Assembly (NCBI RefSeq): GCF_000321225.1
Contig: NW_004451008.1
Span: 1,136,511 to 1,200,510 of the forward strand
Length of the DNA stretch: 64,000 bases
DNA from: Odobenus rosmarus divergens
Taxonomy: Eukaryota > Chordata > Mammalia > Carnivora > Odobenidae
Reading direction: 5' to 3'
Both the position numbers and the translations under genes were made by a program. This document shows, in pieces, positions 1-12,135 of the stretch. Each line of letters begins with the position of its first letter. The first letter of the stretch is position 1. Under the pieces are notes generated by a model. The model did no database searches and was not told the origin of the DNA. It saw only the letters and a program-made list of their open reading frames with translations.

Positions 1-3000
1 AGTTGGCCTGTGTGTGGTCTGGCCCTTCTGTAGCCAGTGCCATCTATGGACCAGACCATTGCATGCATGGGCCTTCACCATCCTGAACCATTTCCAGCCA
101 AGTTCACTTTGGCCTGGATATTCCAGAAGTGGCCCATGCTGTGGATACTTAGAAAACTTCTGGAAACCATAGGTCATGGGCTTTGAGAGATGGAAGGAAA
201 CTAAAAGACTATCTAGCAGGTCACAGTGAACACTGGACTGGGAGCCAAGATACCTGGGGCCTTCACCTGGCTTTTCTCTCCTATGTCCTGTGCAACTCTG
301 GGTAGGTAAATTTGTCTCTCTGGACTTAAATTTTTGACCTGCTAAATGAGGCAGTTGGTCAATATGATCTCTGTGGATCTTTCAAATTCCAAATTCCCTC
401 AATTTTTATTTCATGTTCCCTGGCCACCCCCATTTTATAGGTGAGTAAAACTCTCCAGACGTTAAGCAATTAGCCCAAGGTCACATGGCTATGAAGTTAA
501 CAGGGGCATTAGCAGAGGGCTTAACTAGATTCTAAGATCAAGGTCTTGTCCTATATCCCACAGTGCCTCATTACATATACAAATCATGGTCATGGGCTCT
601 ATAACTTTTTCTTCTTTGGCCTAAAGGACTCATGCTCTGAATGCATGCCCAGGACGTCCAGGGTTAGGGAAACGTGGCATAATCTACAAGCAATGATGCA
701 TAGGCCCTGCTCTGAGCCACCCATCATTGCACCCAGGAACCCTGTAGTACCTTCAGGGGAAGAAGAAAGGTCTGATCAAACTTCGTTCCACTGAGTTGTA
801 CCCCGAGCATGCACATGCACCACCAGCCTCCTGCAGCCAAACGCCTTTGGCCCATGAGCAGGGGGTCTTCAGTACCACTCCTCCGCTGGCCAAGAACAAG
901 CTCACATAAGCCTTCCCAGCAGGGTTCTTAGGCCTAGGAGGTAAGCCTGGTGTGAGTATGGGCTTCTTCCTGGTTGCAAATAGCCAGGTTACACTCTTTG
1001 GTCCTGGATACTTTCAATGATCCTTTAAAGACCAAGGAACATTTGAGTTTTCTTGGCAACTTTGGGAGGTCAGGTTTTCAACAATTTAATGCTTTTCAGA
1101 TGTTCTTCTTCCTGATGCCAAAGGCTTCTTACATGATCCTTATGCACCCTGTCATTCCCACCCGGCCAGATGTGAGCTGGCCTTTGCTAACTTTCTGTGG
1201 CCTGGTCTTCCGGAGTGGAAGGCCAGACTCTTAGTTGCAAGCCGCAGCCTATGGGGTGACATCTCAAGGCGATCTGTGACTGGCCCTGCACAATAGCTCA
1301 TTTAGTGCTGAAAGGCCCTCATCTGGTAAGGGCCGGGCCTGTGGCTGAGTCCATGTTTACAACAAAGCCAGCACTGAACGGTGCCTTTTGCCAATGTCAG
1401 AGCTGGGGAAGCTTGGAGAACCACTAATTTACAGATGCAGAAATCGAGGTTCAGAGAAGACAAGTGACATACTCATAGTCATTAGTGACAGAGCCAGAAG
1501 AAGAGCCCATTTCTTCTAACTCTTGCTTCATTTTCTCCACTAAAGTCTGTTTTTCTTCTTGATATGCTTTTGTCCTTTCAAGAGGTTGAATGATGCAACA
1601 AGCTTTGAGAAAGCTCATTGAAATGAGGCCATTCTTTTTGGCTGCAACCATTCTCCATCCAGTCTTTCCTGGAACAAAGGTGTCTTCTTGAAAACCTAGA
1701 GCTTCAGCTGTGCTGAAGCCAGATTCAGGCTCTAAAGCACTGGAGGTACTGAGGGAGGGTCCTTAAAACAAAAATGTGATATTCTAGAATTCTGGGTCCA
1801 TGAGGATGGCATGAAACACAATCAGAGTCAAGAACGTCTCAGCATTGCTTGTGCTTATATCAAAATCTTCGCTTCACCTTCCAGCTCTGCCCCTAACTCT
1901 GTGGGTAGCCTTGGACAAATCATTACACCTCACTGATCCTCAGTTTTCTCACATGTAAAATGAAGGGCAAATAATATTTGCTTAATAAGGTTCCCTGGAA
2001 AGGTGGATATTATGATGCTAGATAAAATGGCTTTCTCCTTTCTGGCTTGCTTCTGTGTTCAATTTTGATGTTTTAGGAAGAAAGAATTTAGAAATCTCTG
2101 GCATGGTCCAATGGTGAACCATGGTTCTTTGCAATACCAGGTATTAAAAGAATTTCATGACTCCCTGTATCTAAGATGCTTTGTATAAATATAGAGGATG
2201 ATGACCGTTAAGGGTCATAGAATGTTATGGATCACCTTGTCCTGCTCCCTCACTTCTGAGGTATGGAATCCTAGCCTCAGAGAGGTGAGATTACTTATCA
2301 AAGATCACAATAAGAAAATGATAGCACCAGGACTAGGACCCAAACCCCTGACTCCCAGCTCAATGCCTCTTCCCCTTCCAGAGGTTGCAACATGGCTGCC
2401 CAGGACGAAATCTGCCTGAAATGCTTTTTCCTTTGGCCCACATGGTATTTTAGCAAAATGGGAATTAGATTTTTCAGTTTGCCACAGCTCCACCATCCCC
2501 TCTCTTTTCTGAGGGTTCACCAACTGTGCCCTTGAGTGTGCTCCAGACTAAGCCTAAATGAGATGATAGGAATCAGCAGAGTATGAGTGGGTTGACCTTT
2601 CCTCTGCTCCACATCCTCCAAGTTCTTTCTTGGGCATAAAGCCCTCCCAAGTGAAGTATTCCTAACCAGTGCTCACCCCTCCACTCCCAGACTATCACAT
2701 GCAGTGAATTCCTCCTTCTCTAGGATCTCATAGCCACTGTGATGGCCAACATGGAATGCTAACATTTTCTTTGTTTTTTAAGGACAATGGCAGACAACTC
2801 CATAGTCTTTCCATTTTAACATCTAAATCTAACATCTAGAAGCTTACTGAGTGGATATTGATGGTTACTAAAATGTACCATTCAGATAATACACTTAGTT
2901 TTCCCAACACTCTAATTCATAAAATACAAATGCCACCCGACATTTAACCACACGGCAAAGCTCCTGCTTTGCTGCTTTTCCAGAGAACATGCAGATGGGA

Positions 3001-3791
3001 TCAGCATCGATCCCCAGTGCTGCTCTGAATGGTTGTGTCTTTCAATTAATTCTGCTTGATTAATTAAATCAATTCTGCTATTCTTGCTTTTATTACAAGT
3101 ATAAATTTCTGTGCCTGGACTAGTAATTTTTTTTGGTGTGGATTATTTGTTTCACCCTACAGTGTGCATTTGAGGCTATAATTTTCTAGTAAGTCGATTT
3201 GAATGTAAGTGTGCCCTATGATTGCAATGCAAATCACCCATACTTTTAATGCCAAAGCAAATATCTACAAAATGTCCCCCAAATCTCTATGCATAGTGAC
3301 ACTTTCTATTACCACAAAATTCTTTTTTCATTTTAAAGTGGGGTCAGTAGGTGAGCCATAGAGTCATAGCAGTCAGTAAGACTTGAACAGGTTGCTCTTT
3401 GGAAGAACTTCTTACTCTGTCCTATACTTGTTATTTGTCTTACGTTGCTCATCTCCTCTACAGCACAGTGAGTGCTTGAGGACAGGATGCCCACATTCCT
3501 GATTTCCCTGGTGCACAGCTGGTGCACACACAAACTGTTGGAGGGAAGGCCTGGTGGGAAGGGAGCAGAACTGCAGAGAAAGGAGACAGGAAGGCTCTTG
3601 GTGTGATAGCAGAGGCTGAATATAGAAGCTGGTTGGTTTGCAAAGGTGTGAGGCTGGGCTTCTGTATCCTTGGCTCTCTGAGGTATCTTTTAACAAAGAA
3701 CCAAAGCATCACGGTCCCCATCCCCACTCCATCAACAGCCAGAGCACCTTGGATGGGAGACCTGGAGGCAGAGGACTTGAGAGTCAGGTAC
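1..3791 (-). other. MASP1 intron 11 (partial)
   Basis: No exon is seen. MIR fragments are recognisable near 421-530, 1425-1500 and 2260-2350 (inverted) and near 1880-2010 (direct). A minus-strand open frame at 1451-1651 lies over one MIR and has no recognisable domain. A MASP-3 protease exon would need about 900 open bases here and none is visible. Confidence 0.8.
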
Positions 3792-3866
3792 CTGGCAGGC
3801 ATGTGGGCTGGCTTCTCCCCAGTACTTCATTCATCCAGACTCCTTGGGCAGAACAGGTATATATAC
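3792..3866 (-). CDS. MASP1: MASP1 exon 11: second part of CCP2
   Basis: A 75-bp exon, acceptor ctcacccag and donor CCAG/GTACC. It encodes IYTCSAQGVWMNEVLGRSQP then TCLP and ends with the first base of a codon. In human that base is completed as Val for MASP-1 or Glu for MASP-3, according to which protease exon follows. CCP2 cysteines three and four and the conserved Trp are present. Human has MNKVLGRSLP. This is the last MASP1 exon inside the window. Confidence 0.95.
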
Positions 3867-4696
3867 CTGGGTGAGTGAAAAAAAGGTGGGAGAAGAGGGT
3901 GAAAGAGTTGATTTGTAGCACGTGGAAAATAGATCTGGGTTCTTAATTCTATGGTGGACGACTGCACGTCTTCCAAATGGTCTCTCTGATGCCATTCTCT
4001 TTAAGCCAGTCCTCCCTGAAACCTGAAGGATCTTTCTAAAATGGGTATCTATGCTTTCCCTTTGCTCAGAATCACCAATGGGTCCCCATTGCCCTCAAAA
4101 ACAAACAGCACACTCTTCAGCAGGGTGCCTGAAGCTCTGCACAATCAGACTTCTGCCTGGGGGCGGGGTGCTCCTCCCTCTGCCCCTGCACCCCCAGCAG
4201 GCACTTCCTCCCCCTCAGGCACCAGGTCCCCCAGAGTTCTTTGTGGCACACTTGCCTTCTCTCCTTTCCCCACTTAATAAACTTTTTAAGAAACCACACT
4301 AGTGTCTACCATCTTGTCTGAGTCTTACATCAGCTCTGTGAATTATACCGCTGCTCCCCTCTTGGAAAGTGAGGACTTGGAAGTTTAGAGAAATTGGAAG
4401 AATTTTCTTAGTACCAGTCTGTGGTGGAGGAGAACTGCAGGGCTTTGCCATCTCCCTGAGGATTCCTTCTCTGCCAGGGGCTCTGGGTGTGCAATGTGAG
4501 GGTACTGGGGTACCCTGTGGCCTAACCCCTGGGACATCACCCTGAGGCAGGGAGAGGTGAGGCATGCCCCCTAATGTTTCTCCTCCCAATTCCTCCCAAA
4601 CTTCAGCCAGTGGTCTGGCTGCTGCAGCCCCCAGTCCAGCCCTGAGACCCAAATGGTGTGAGGCGGGAATGTGCTGGTTTAGCGCGGACGGCTCAC
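3867..4696 (-). other. MASP1 intron 10
   Basis: This 830-bp intron between the two CCP2 exons contains an old L2-like fragment at about 4005-4290 on the plus strand. The rest is unremarkable. Confidence 0.85.
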
Positions 4697-4834
4697 CTGT
4701 GATATTGTGGAGCATCTTATAGTACGGCTGTTGGCAGGAGTACTGGATCTCAGATTTATATGTGGTAAGGTTGTTCCTGGTGGAGAAGGTGATCAGCCCA
4801 TGTTTCAGCTCTGCTGGGGCTCCACAGTCTGCAA
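4697..4834 (-). CDS. MASP1: MASP1 exon 10: first part of CCP2
   Basis: A 138-bp exon, acceptor cttttctcag and donor ACAG/GTGAGC. It completes the Ile codon begun in exon 8, then reads ADCGAPAELKHGLITF and later QYSCQQPYYKMLHNIT, ending with one base of Gly. It carries CCP2 cysteines one and two and two sequons, NLT and NIT. This exon is used in MASP-1 and MASP-3 transcripts and is skipped when exon 9 terminates the message. Translation runs open past the donor into the intron, so a naive open frame is longer than the exon. Confidence 0.96.
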
Positions 4835-7800
4835 CTGAGAAAAGAGAGTGACACCCCCAATTAACCTTTGCTCTTCTTCTTGGGGCCATATGGTGGGTCT
4901 GTCTCACAGAGATGTGCAGGTTGTGCACCACACACACCTGCAGAGAGCAATGCTATAGTCTATGAGAATGGTACAGGGCCTGTGCATTCTGGATCGTCTG
5001 CCTTGGGGTGGTGCTGCTTTTGGTTGGGGTCTCTCCCATCCACTGTGGCACTACCATGTGGCCAACTCACCTGGCCTGGTGTCAACTGCAGGGCAGGGGC
5101 AGGACTACTGAGATTTAAGTGGACCCCAGACTTTCCCCCACATAGCCCTTTCCTTGACTTCCAGTTCTATTACGCAATCCTCTTAGTCACTCCTACCCAA
5201 GCACGAGGCCTCTAGCTCAGCGAAAAAACTCCGGCTGACACAAACAGAAGAATCTTCAGTTCTTCCTGACCGAACACATGCTGAGTAAGAGCAGTTAATG
5301 TGCTCACATTGGTGCTTGGCATGCAAAAACCGAAATCAAACAGAAAGAAAGCAGCTCCTGCATGAGTACAGGACCCCACCCTGCTGGCTCTCCATAGGCA
5401 TCTTGCTTCGTCACAGAAGGCAGGAGGTGAGATCCGGGGTAGACTAAGTTTTCATTGTTCACCTGCTTATGTTCTCCAATTGCTGGGGGCTGGATGTTGG
5501 CCCTCGCTGTAGGATGCCTGCTCCTCGGAGGTGGTCTTAGGGGCATTGTCAGCACAGAGTCCAGCATGAGTCTGTCAGAAGCCAAGTCACAGGCTGAGGC
5601 CCCAATTTGTCAGGGCCTCTTCGGGAGCTTCCTTTAGGGAGTGGTGTTCACTTCTAAGGACATCTTCATCTTAGGTCTAACAGGCTATGCCAGGGTTGAA
5701 GAATCATAGAAGAATCATGGAACTTTGTAGTTGATAAGGAACCCCAAGGCAGACAATCCAGAATATCATTTTAACTTTACAGATGAGCTCAGAGAGGAGA
5801 CTTGGCTGGCCTAAGATCACACAGCGAGTTACAATCAGAAAACTAGACTTGACTTTAAACCCAGTGTTCTTTTAAGAAAACCCACTGACAGTTCTTAAGG
5901 ATCTCTTTTCTACTTAAAATGGCTTAAAATCAATATTAACTGGGTAATGATGAACATTAGCTATTAATCTCCTGGTTATTTCAGAGGACAGCATTCCAAA
6001 AAGAAGAATTTCCAGTTTCCCCGCTCCTTGGGACACAGAGAGAGGGCAATTTGCCCTTGAGATGCTACCCAGAAATTGTAGTTTTTTAAATTTAGAACTC
6101 TAAATTCATCATTTTGATTGAATAAAGAGTTACCTAATCTAAAACAGAGATGACTCCAAGGCCCTCCATTGTGGAGGAGAGGGGTGAAGGCTAAGAGTAA
6201 AACAGGTGCCTCCCATCCACAAGGAAGGCAAAAGCCGAGAGAACTGGTTAATCTTTGGTCTTGACCTCTAATCCCCTTGGACAAATCGTTCCCATTCGTT
6301 TTGATCACCCAGAAATGGAGACACTCTTCCACACTGTGTGAGTGAGAGTCAGCACTAGGACCACAAGAGGCGATAACAGCTATTATTTAAAGCCATAACA
6401 CAGTTTTAAATGTATTTTCTTGCTGAGTCTCAAAGCAGATTTTTCTTCCTTTTTTAGGAAATGCCATTGACTGGTGCCTGGATCTTGGTATTACTCTCGT
6501 CTCTCCTAACGTTGGCCTAGGAGTTCATTTTGCCCAGAGTATTCCCTGAACCTAATACCTAGTTCCAGGGGGAGGAATTGCAGGGTTGGCCTTGGACACG
6601 GCTAGCTGGTCAGGCTATTGAGAGCCTGTTACTTGGCCAGCAAGGGTGGGGAGTTATTTCCTGAGTCGAGGGCCTGCTTTCCTATCACTCCAGAGAAGTA
6701 ACTTTGCTGGCCCTATAGCCAGATAGAGGTGAGAAGTAGTATAAAATAGAGGGTCGCTTCAGCTTGGGTATGGTGAGTGGGGGTGGTATGCTTCTACTCC
6801 CAAGTCTACTGTGGCAGGTGAACGGCCATGTCTCTCTGGGACCTGGGGACGACTTCCCTTTCCAAGGGGCCTTGAGCCTTGGCACAATCAAAGATGCTAC
6901 ACCCAGAGGCCGCTTCCTCAGCTGGTCTTGCTTCTTTGCTTTAGGAAGGGTCTCACCCTTTCCCTAACGTTCCCTCTGGCCACTTCCACACCTTGGAATC
7001 AAAATGTCCTCCATGTTTCTATTCCCTTGGCCTCCCTTTCTCCTCATTCCCTGGGATGCGATATACCACCCCACACTCTGTCTCTGCTGTCATCTCTGGC
7101 TGACATTTATTTTCCTTCAGACACATCTTTCTTGACCCGCCATCCTGAGTGTGCTCTGCCACAATCTGGGGCTTCCTGGAGAACGACGCACCATGGGCTC
7201 CCCTCGGCCCTCCGGCCTCAGGGACGGCCCCCTACCCCAGCGCCTCTTCGTCCCCGTCCTCGGTGCACCTGAGCTCCAGCATCACACAGCCCTCACTGTG
7301 CTGCTCCCTCACCTGCTTTCCCCACACCAGAACCCCTGGGGTCCATGCTCTGGCCACCTTGAGGCCTTGATCAAACACTGCTTCTTCTTGAGAGTCTTTT
7401 TGCAGTCTTCTAATTGGATAGGGCTGCCTCCTCCTTTCTCCTTACAGAGGCCTCTATTCACACTCATCTCTCTGACACATTTATCTTATGTTGCCCAGTA
7501 TTGCCATTATTGGGGCCCATATCAAATCTTCTGCCTAAATTAGGATTCCCTCTGTCTCACTGAGTACAATATCTGTTACACTTTGGGGACATAACCATAT
7601 TGACTGAACTGATGCTCATCTTTACTGCCCATCTCCTCTCTGCTCTCAGGGGCACCCCTGCCCTTGGCTAGCACCACAATCTATGCACCTGCCATTGTCC
7701 ACCCTTGCAGGGTTCTGCCTGCATCAAGAGCCCATGTAATCACCACACAGACTGAGTAGTCACAGCGTAATGCATGGCTTCTCTGATACGTCTATTCCGG

Positions 7801-8593
7801 TTTTGTTCAGGCTGAAGCAGAGGTTCCCACCGCCGCTACAGAGCCCTTTATCGTGGGACCCAGTGATGTCCCACGGCACCAAAGCTGAGGACTGCTGCTT
7901 TTGAGGGTGAGACCTCTTTTGAAACCTTTAATCAGCGAGTTTTCAGAAATGCAAGATTTGTAAGCCCCGGCCCAGAGGAAAGAACCTCTGATAATGCACT
8001 TTCAGCCCCGGGTTAGGTGCAGGTGGAATAGAAACTTTCATGGATGAGGCTACATCTAGGTTTCCTACAAAACCTATGCTCTATGAGTTATTGTTAGTTT
8101 CACCTACTCCTGGTTGTTAGAAAGTAGCAACAGATAAAAATATTAAAGTCATCAAGTCACAGGCCTTCTGGCTCATTTCAGCTTCAAGTGTGGAGTGGAT
8201 TAGGAACCAGGGCCCACTTGACCTGGTCAGCCTAGGGGCATGTGGTTGTATGTGAAATCTTGGGTCTCTAGGACCAAAGTCATTTGTCCCTTGAGAAGAG
8301 TACTGTCCACTTGGAAGTGCTAAAAAAAAAAAAAAAAAAAAAAATCCCCCTCGTCCTTTCATTATTTTCCAGCGTACTGATTGAATGACGAGTGAGCCCT
8401 CCAGTGGAGAATTGTCCTTTACACAGCACTTTCAACTGCTTGACTGTGTTGCCTGGTTCAGCATCCACACTAATCCGCACAGAAATTGGAAATGGAGTGT
8501 TGGCGGGGTGGGGAGGGGTGCAGTAGCTCTGGGGCCCCAGGGTCTTGTGAGTGGTCCATTCCTGGATGTCTGCACTCTGTGGGGTCCCGTCAT
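4835..8593 (-). other. Region between the MAp44 exon and exon 10
   Basis: In MASP-1/3 transcripts this is intronic; in MAp44 transcripts the high-coordinate part is 3'UTR. It holds a MIR (about 5735-5860, inverted), L2-like sequence around 6960-7560 and a 23-base poly(A) run at 8322-8344, read as poly(U) in the MASP1 transcript. Nothing else coding is seen. Confidence 0.75.
7927..7932 (-). promoter_or_regulatory. Candidate MAp44 polyadenylation signal ATTAAA
   Basis: The plus strand reads TTTAAT, giving ATTAAA on the minus strand about 660 bases after the MAp44 stop. It is the first ATTAAA variant I see downstream. A canonical AATAAA (plus TTTATT) lies at 7106-7111, about 1.5 kb after the stop. 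Sequence alone cannot decide between them. Confidence 0.25.
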
Positions 8594-8646
8594 TCACTCT
8601 GTCTCTTGCTCTGACCCGAGTTCGTTCTCCTCATCCATTTCGGTTT
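8594..8646 (-). CDS. MASP1: MASP1 exon 9: MAp44-specific C-terminal exon
   Basis: After acceptor ctggtggcag the minus strand encodes a 17-residue tail KTEMDEENELGSEQETE followed by TGA at 8594-8596. From memory, the human MAp44 tail is also 17 residues and very acidic, with the shared pattern K-x-E-x-D-x-E-x-E-L-x-S-E-Q-x-T-E. The lysine codon is completed from the last base of exon 8. MAp44 keeps CUB1-EGF-CUB2-CCP1 but has no protease domain; it competes with MASPs on MBL and ficolins and dampens activation. In human it is expressed mainly in heart and skeletal muscle. The acceptor is suboptimal close in (GGTGG before the AG) but is preceded by a long CU-rich tract. The polyadenylation site is uncertain. 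Confidence 0.9.
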
Positions 8647-11119
8647 CTGCCACCAGGGTGAAGATCAAAGAAGGGTCAGGAGGTGCAGGGAAAGGAAGCA
8701 GAGAGAGGAAGAGAGAGAGAGAAAAAGAAGAGAAAGAGAAAAATTAGCAAGCAAAGCAGAAACAGTTCATGCAGGAAATACAGAAATCGCTCCACTAGAC
8801 TAAGAATGCAGTTGAGGTACAGCCGGTGTGGGTGGCAGTTTGGGATTGTGGAATTTGTACCATTCTGAGAATTTGCACAGTCATAAATCCTGGCTCATGA
8901 GGATTACAGCATTCTGCCCCTGGAGCAAGCTTTGTATTCATCTGGTCCAAACCTTCATTTGACACACGGCATTCAGGGTGGAGCAGGACTTGTCTTGGGT
9001 CACCGTGGCAAGGTGGAGGCAGGGTCGGGACAACAACCCATAATTTCCACTTCCTATTCCCGTGCAAGTTACTTCAACACACATGCACACTTCCTGTCTG
9101 TTCCCCACCTCTTTCCCACAATCCCCAGGGACTTGAAATTTCTCAGTCTTGCTCATCTTTGCACCTCCCTTAGGACCCAGCCCATGCCTGGGGCAGAGAG
9201 ATGCTTAGTAAGAACCTGCTCAGTGAATGAGCAGAGCCACCAGGAATGTCTGAATGGGGATTCTAATAACCGTAATTTTGGGCTATCCTGGAAGAACTAG
9301 GTCATATTCAGGAGAAAAAAAAAAAATTCCTCTTTTCTTTAGTACAAAATGACAGGCATTCTTTTGTATACTAACATAAGTTGCATAAAATGGTACCATC
9401 AAATACAGTAGTGTGTTACTCTTATCAGCTCTTCTGTTACAAACAAAAAAGTGTGCATGCTTTATTAGGGGAAAAATTATTATTAAAGTTTTCTACCTTC
9501 CAAAAGCATGAACGAGAGAAACCAAACCTCTGCCTAATGAGGAGGTTTGGTGTGGGGGGTGGGTGGAGAAAGAAGATTTTATTGGGCTTTCACTTATTGC
9601 TGGTTGGTCCACAGGTATGATATGTACGGTAACTCAATTGTTCCTTCAAAGAATCAAGAATGCGGGCAACTGAGGCCAAAAGTTTGAGTACATTGCTTGG
9701 GAACATTCAACTGGTTGAGTCTGGATTTGATCCAGAACTTCCTGACTTTAAAAATATCCTGTCCTCCACACACCACATTCTCTTTTCCTTCCTCCTTCAG
9801 AATGCCCCCTTGCTTTGCCCCGCACAGTGCTTCCCACAGAACTCAGTCACAGCACTACACGTGAGCCACATGTTGGATGAGGTGGTGGATGTGTCTCCTA
9901 GCATTTGAGGTCCTCAGTCTCTGGACCTTGTCTTTTCTATCTGAATTCCCTATAGGCATCCAGTAAATGTTTGTTGAAGCCATAAGATGCCCCCCTTTCC
10001 CACACTGTGTTCTGACTCCAGCCACATCATCATGTTAAAAAAGAAAAATTAAAAAGCAAGAATATTCTCCAAAATTCTGCCTGGGATTTGCCTCAAAAGA
10101 GTTCACCCTGACAGTGTGTGTGCCCCTGTGACTGTGGGAGTGAATCTGTCTGCTTATGGAATTTGAGCCTTTTAGAAGAAGGGACAAGGACACCACTCCA
10201 CAGTTTATATGTAGTCATGAAATGGGGCTGGGCGGGACCAACCCTAACTCTTGACTTCTTACCTCTCCATCCTAAAGCCAATCCTCCCCTTTCCTCTTCT
10301 CTTCCTTCCCTTCCCATCACCACACCTCCCTTCCTCACTGCTGCCATAATGAATTTCCTAAAACTGGTCTTTACAAGTCTCGAACCAGAACTGCCTGGAT
10401 AAGGGAACAGGGTGGTGGCTGGTAATCTATATTTTTACAATGCTCACTAAGTGATTTATATGGACTACATTATTTGAGAGACACCTCTATATATTCTAGA
10501 GTATTAAAGCTAGTTCAACTTTTTATTTTACATTTGAGGTGAAGGATCTTGTCCATGGTCGCAGGGTGGGTTAGGAGCAGAGCCAATGCGAGAACTCTTG
10601 AGTCTCAAGAGCCCATGCAGAGCTGTGTCCCCTGCTTTACACAGACCCACTGCACTGACCTCACAGCCTTTCCTGAGGGGCCTTGAATCATGAGCTGTAC
10701 CAGAAACCTTAGTGGATTATGGCTCATGGCCACATGGAGACTGGCAAGGTCACTGAGCTCTGGGCACCGGTGCTGAAATAGTTTCCTGAATTAGCAATTG
10801 CCAGAGCTGGCTTCAAACCTGGGGACAAGCTACTTATTCCTTTAGCAAGTCTGGCAACCTGTCTGTAGACAGAGGTGAAATTAGCATTTAGGAAGTAAAC
10901 TGGGACCAACAAGAAGTTTCTTTTGGAACCTTGATGTCTTATTGCTCAAAGAAACATTAATAGCCTTTTGGTCCAGCCCTCATGTGTTTACTGAATTCCT
11001 GCCCCAACCCCTCTTTGAGCGCACCCTGTCAGGTTTTCACCCTTGTGTGGTCTCTGGTTGGAACCCACGAGTGCTAGGGAGCTCATTATCTTTATCATAG
11101 ACCAATTTTGTTTTCTTAC
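8647..11119 (-). other. MASP1 intron 8
   Basis: This 2.5-kb intron separates the exon 8 donor from the MAp44 exon. It contains the CU-rich tract at its 3' end and a short MER5/MIR-like fragment near 10370-10490. No other exon is visible. Confidence 0.8.
8688..8744 (-). promoter_or_regulatory. CU-rich tract before the MAp44 exon acceptor
   Basis: On the minus strand this is about 57 bases of pyrimidine with a single purine interruption, rich in UCUU and CUCUCU motifs. It lies 42-98 bases upstream of the exon 9 acceptor. Such tracts are known binding sites for PTB-family splicing factors. A role here is inferred from position. Confidence 0.4.
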
Positions 11120-11198
11120 TTTTACAGGTGGGAATCCTGTTACTCCACGTCCCATCCTTCAGACACTCGATCTGGAATGTATCCATCTCCACATTATC
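11120..11198 (-). CDS. MASP1: MASP1 exon 8: second half of CCP1
   Basis: A 79-bp exon, acceptor ttcttcctag and donor AAAA/GTAAGAA. It encodes DNVEMDTFQIECLKDGTW, then SNRIPTCK plus one base, supplying cysteines three and four and the conserved GTW tryptophan of CCP1. Human has SNKIP. The last base A is a shared splice point. Joined to exon 10 it gives Ile for MASP-1 and MASP-3; joined to exon 9 it gives Lys and leads to the MAp44 tail. It is too short to form a conspicuous open frame and was found by targeted translation. Confidence 0.96.
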
Positions 11199-12135
11199 CT
11201 AGGAAGAAACATGAAGAAGTTATGGCAAGAAGGAGGAGGGGTGGGCTCGGTGGTTGTTTCCCAGTATAACCAGCTCAAATTCCAAACCAGTTGTCCTTGA
11301 CTGAGATTTTCCAACCATGGGCCTCCAAGGTCAAGCTTGATGATAAGAAAAAAAGAGATTCATAGTCCCCATTCCTACTCTGGAGAGGGGCAAGGACTGT
11401 GTGGAAGAAAGGGCTTGGACAACTGTCTGGGAGGGGAACCCTGTATCCCTGACTCCCCTTCTAGAGTAGTGCCTCTCAAATATGAGTAGGCATCAGTATC
11501 TTTTGCAGACTCCTGGGCCCCACCCCCAGAGTTTCTGATCCAGTGGGTCCGGCTTGGAGAGCATGGTTTGCATTTCTAATAAGTGATGTGATGCTGTGGT
11601 GGGGACCCCACGTGGAGGCCCATTCCTTGAGAGCCTTCCTCTAGTTTGGCTCACACTGGACTCACCTGGGTAACATAACAGAAAAACCAATCACCGACCC
11701 CGCCCCAGAGATTCTGCTTTAATTCATCTCAAGTGAGGGGCCTGGGAGGTGATTTCGTATTATTTTTAAGTTAGCCGGGTGATTCCTAGGAGAGTGAGCA
11801 ATGTCTATCTGCCACCTCTAAAATCTCCACTTCCTGTCCCAGTTTCCCTCAGTAAGCCTGATTGATGAACTTTGTTAAGGTTGTTTGTCCTTTGTCCTTT
11901 GGTTTTGAAATTCAAATCAGCCCAAGACTTCTGTGCCATTTCCAGATGTGAAAATCTGGGACGCACGCTTTGGATTTTCAGAGGACTGGAATTTCCGGAA
12001 CAGTTGGAAGTGTATGGGGTAGTTAGCAAATACTGTGGTGGGACCATGACAAGTCCTGGAAGCCCATCTGCCTTGGGAGGCACTGGAGCATTTCTCTGGC
12101 CTGGTGGCTCTTCCTCCCCCAGCAGCACCTTGTAC
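11199..12135 (-). other. MASP1 intron 7
   Basis: A 937-bp intron between the CCP1 half-exons. Most of its middle is a MER5A DNA-transposon fossil at 11462-11640, with a related fragment to about 11780. Confidence 0.85.
11462..11640 (+). mobile_element. MER5A (hAT-Charlie) fossil
   Basis: The sequence follows the MER5A consensus as I remember it, including the stretch GGCCCCACCCCCAGAGTTTC and a TTTGCATTTCTAATAAG-like segment. It is an old non-autonomous DNA transposon with no coding capacity. Confidence 0.65.

Noticed and set aside
1451..1651. Minus-strand open frame with charged, coiled-coil-like sequence
   Set aside because: It overlaps a MIR fragment, is only 66 codons long, has no splice support and matches no family I know.
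4299..4937. 212-codon minus-strand open frame
   Set aside because: It contains real exon 10 (4697-4834), but the rest is intron read through past the GT donor and before the AG acceptor. Only the exon part is kept.
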